Source: Sabellastarte sp. h YS-2021
Lineage: Eukaryota > Annelida > Polychaeta > Sabellida > Sabellidae
Reading direction: 5' to 3'
Assembly: GCA_964017235.1 (NCBI GenBank)
Contig: OZ024936.1
Span: forward strand, 51,821,028-51,885,027
Length of the DNA: 64,000 nucleotides
Numbering within the stretch: the stretch's first letter is position 1; each line of letters starts with the position of its first letter. A program made the position numbers and the translations under genes. Below, one piece after another: positions 63,097 to 64,000 of the stretch. Below the pieces are notes generated by a model. That model worked only from the letters and a program-made list of their open reading frames with translations. It searched no databases and had not been told where the DNA came from.

Positions 63097-63487
63097 GATG
63101 GCCTGTCAAGGAATTGAAAAAAAGAGAACATAAAACAGAAATAATAATTAATAAAAATGATGAATACACCACCCCCTCTTTATTATCTTTATGTCAATTT
63201 CAAGACAAAAAATGGGAAGAAATATTTTTACTGAAAGACAACAAGTATCACACCCTAGGCTTGTGACCTCACAATAACAATTGCATTGTGACATCATTAC
63301 GTAATGACATCACCAGAAAGCAAAATATTGATAATAATAATAATAACAAAAAAATCTCTCCTGACTTTAATTTTCAAACAAATTACACCAAATTTAGAAG
63401 AATCCATCTGTACTCCATGAAATATCAACCCACCAAATTTAAGCTTGATTGGTGCTACAGTTTTTGAGTTTTAAGGGCGAAACGGTA

Positions 63488-63510
63488 CACAGACAGACAG
63501 ACAGACAGAA
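63488..63510. repeat. CAGA microsatellite
   Basis: Five CAGA units after CGAAACGGTAC, a context also typical of the tails of satellite-bearing elements. Confidence 0.8.
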
Positions 63511-64000
63511 ACAAACTGATCACAATAACCCTCTCCTATCCTCGAGCATTAAAAATGAAACTAAAGTCTTTTTCATGATTATCCCAATGAATTTTACACA
63601 AGACATTTAAATTTTGCAAGTTTTATGATTACTTTAAGCTTCAAAGAAATAATGTTTTTCTTTTCATACAATTTATACAGAGTGTCTGCTGCTAAACAAG
63701 CCTTTTTCACTTGTGGATAAGTGGAACAACAATACTTGTGTGAAGGGGGGGGTTAAGAGTCACATATACCTGTATTCAGTCCACTTTCCCAGCATGTTCA
63801 AGCTAGACAGTGAGTGCGTGTATGTGTGGCTGAATGTTCTTCTCCACTGGCAGTTTTGTGTGAGTGAGGGGGAGGGGGGGGGGACTTGTCAGTGTACTGG
63901 TTATAAAGCATTAGCCTTGCCACAGGCGTTTATATGCATAATATAGACACAACTGTTTGATTGCATTACAAGTATTTTTCATAATGCTCTCATACATTTA

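Larger units (their letters stand above)
61831..64000 (-). other. Inside SDHA: intron sequence, no exon recognised
   Basis: No stretch matching the expected upstream SDHA block (ending VVATGG) is seen on the minus strand. Low-complexity features are a 25-bp T tract near 63072 and a CAGA microsatellite near 63490. The next upstream exon probably lies beyond the window. Confidence 0.6.

Overview
The window is animal nuclear DNA: AT-rich, spliced genes with GT-AG introns, and more than half of it dispersed and tandem repeats. The density of tRNA-derived SINEs, short inverted-repeat transposons and satellite-bearing elements with terminal hairpins suggests a lophotrochozoan, most likely a bivalve mollusc. 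That placement is an inference from repeat style, not from a marker gene.

Two genuine genes are seen, and they converge. On the plus strand (5686-24948) five exons join in frame to a complete 579-residue protein with about five membrane segments followed by an alpha/beta-hydrolase domain (GHSYGG nucleophile elbow). On the minus strand (61830 down to 44741) nine exons encode the C-terminal 408 or so residues of succinate dehydrogenase flavoprotein subunit (SDHA). Its 5' exons lie beyond the right edge.

Layout: 1-785 holds a broken LINE reverse-transcriptase end. 3.7-4.5 kb holds two abutting inverted-repeat transposons. 5.7-24.9 kb is the hydrolase gene, whose introns hold MITEs, a nested LINE/SINE/MITE stack (16.3-17.5 kb), 147-bp repeats (7.4-8.2 kb) and 168-bp satellite units (20.7-22.8 kb). 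25.1-26.5 kb is a foldback element built on an ACGCGT-centred palindrome. 28.6-35.3 kb is a composite element with 147-bp and 155-bp arrays. 39.5-41.8 kb and 42.8-44.3 kb are further hairpin-ended elements. 44.7-61.8 kb is SDHA. Its largest intron (49.9-58.8 kb) holds a composite nest of a 147-bp array, a SINE, 169-bp repeats and a 133-bp satellite. No coding exon is seen from 61.8 to 64 kb.

The most unusual patterns are two. First, several element families that do not resemble each other share one plan: a short motif near the 5' end is repeated as an arm of a 3'-terminal hairpin, with tandem arrays between. This is reminiscent of non-autonomous Helitron/Helentron-type elements. Second, minisatellites in SDHA introns appear to be built from the adjacent exon-intron junction, so that each unit boundary again reads AG|GT.
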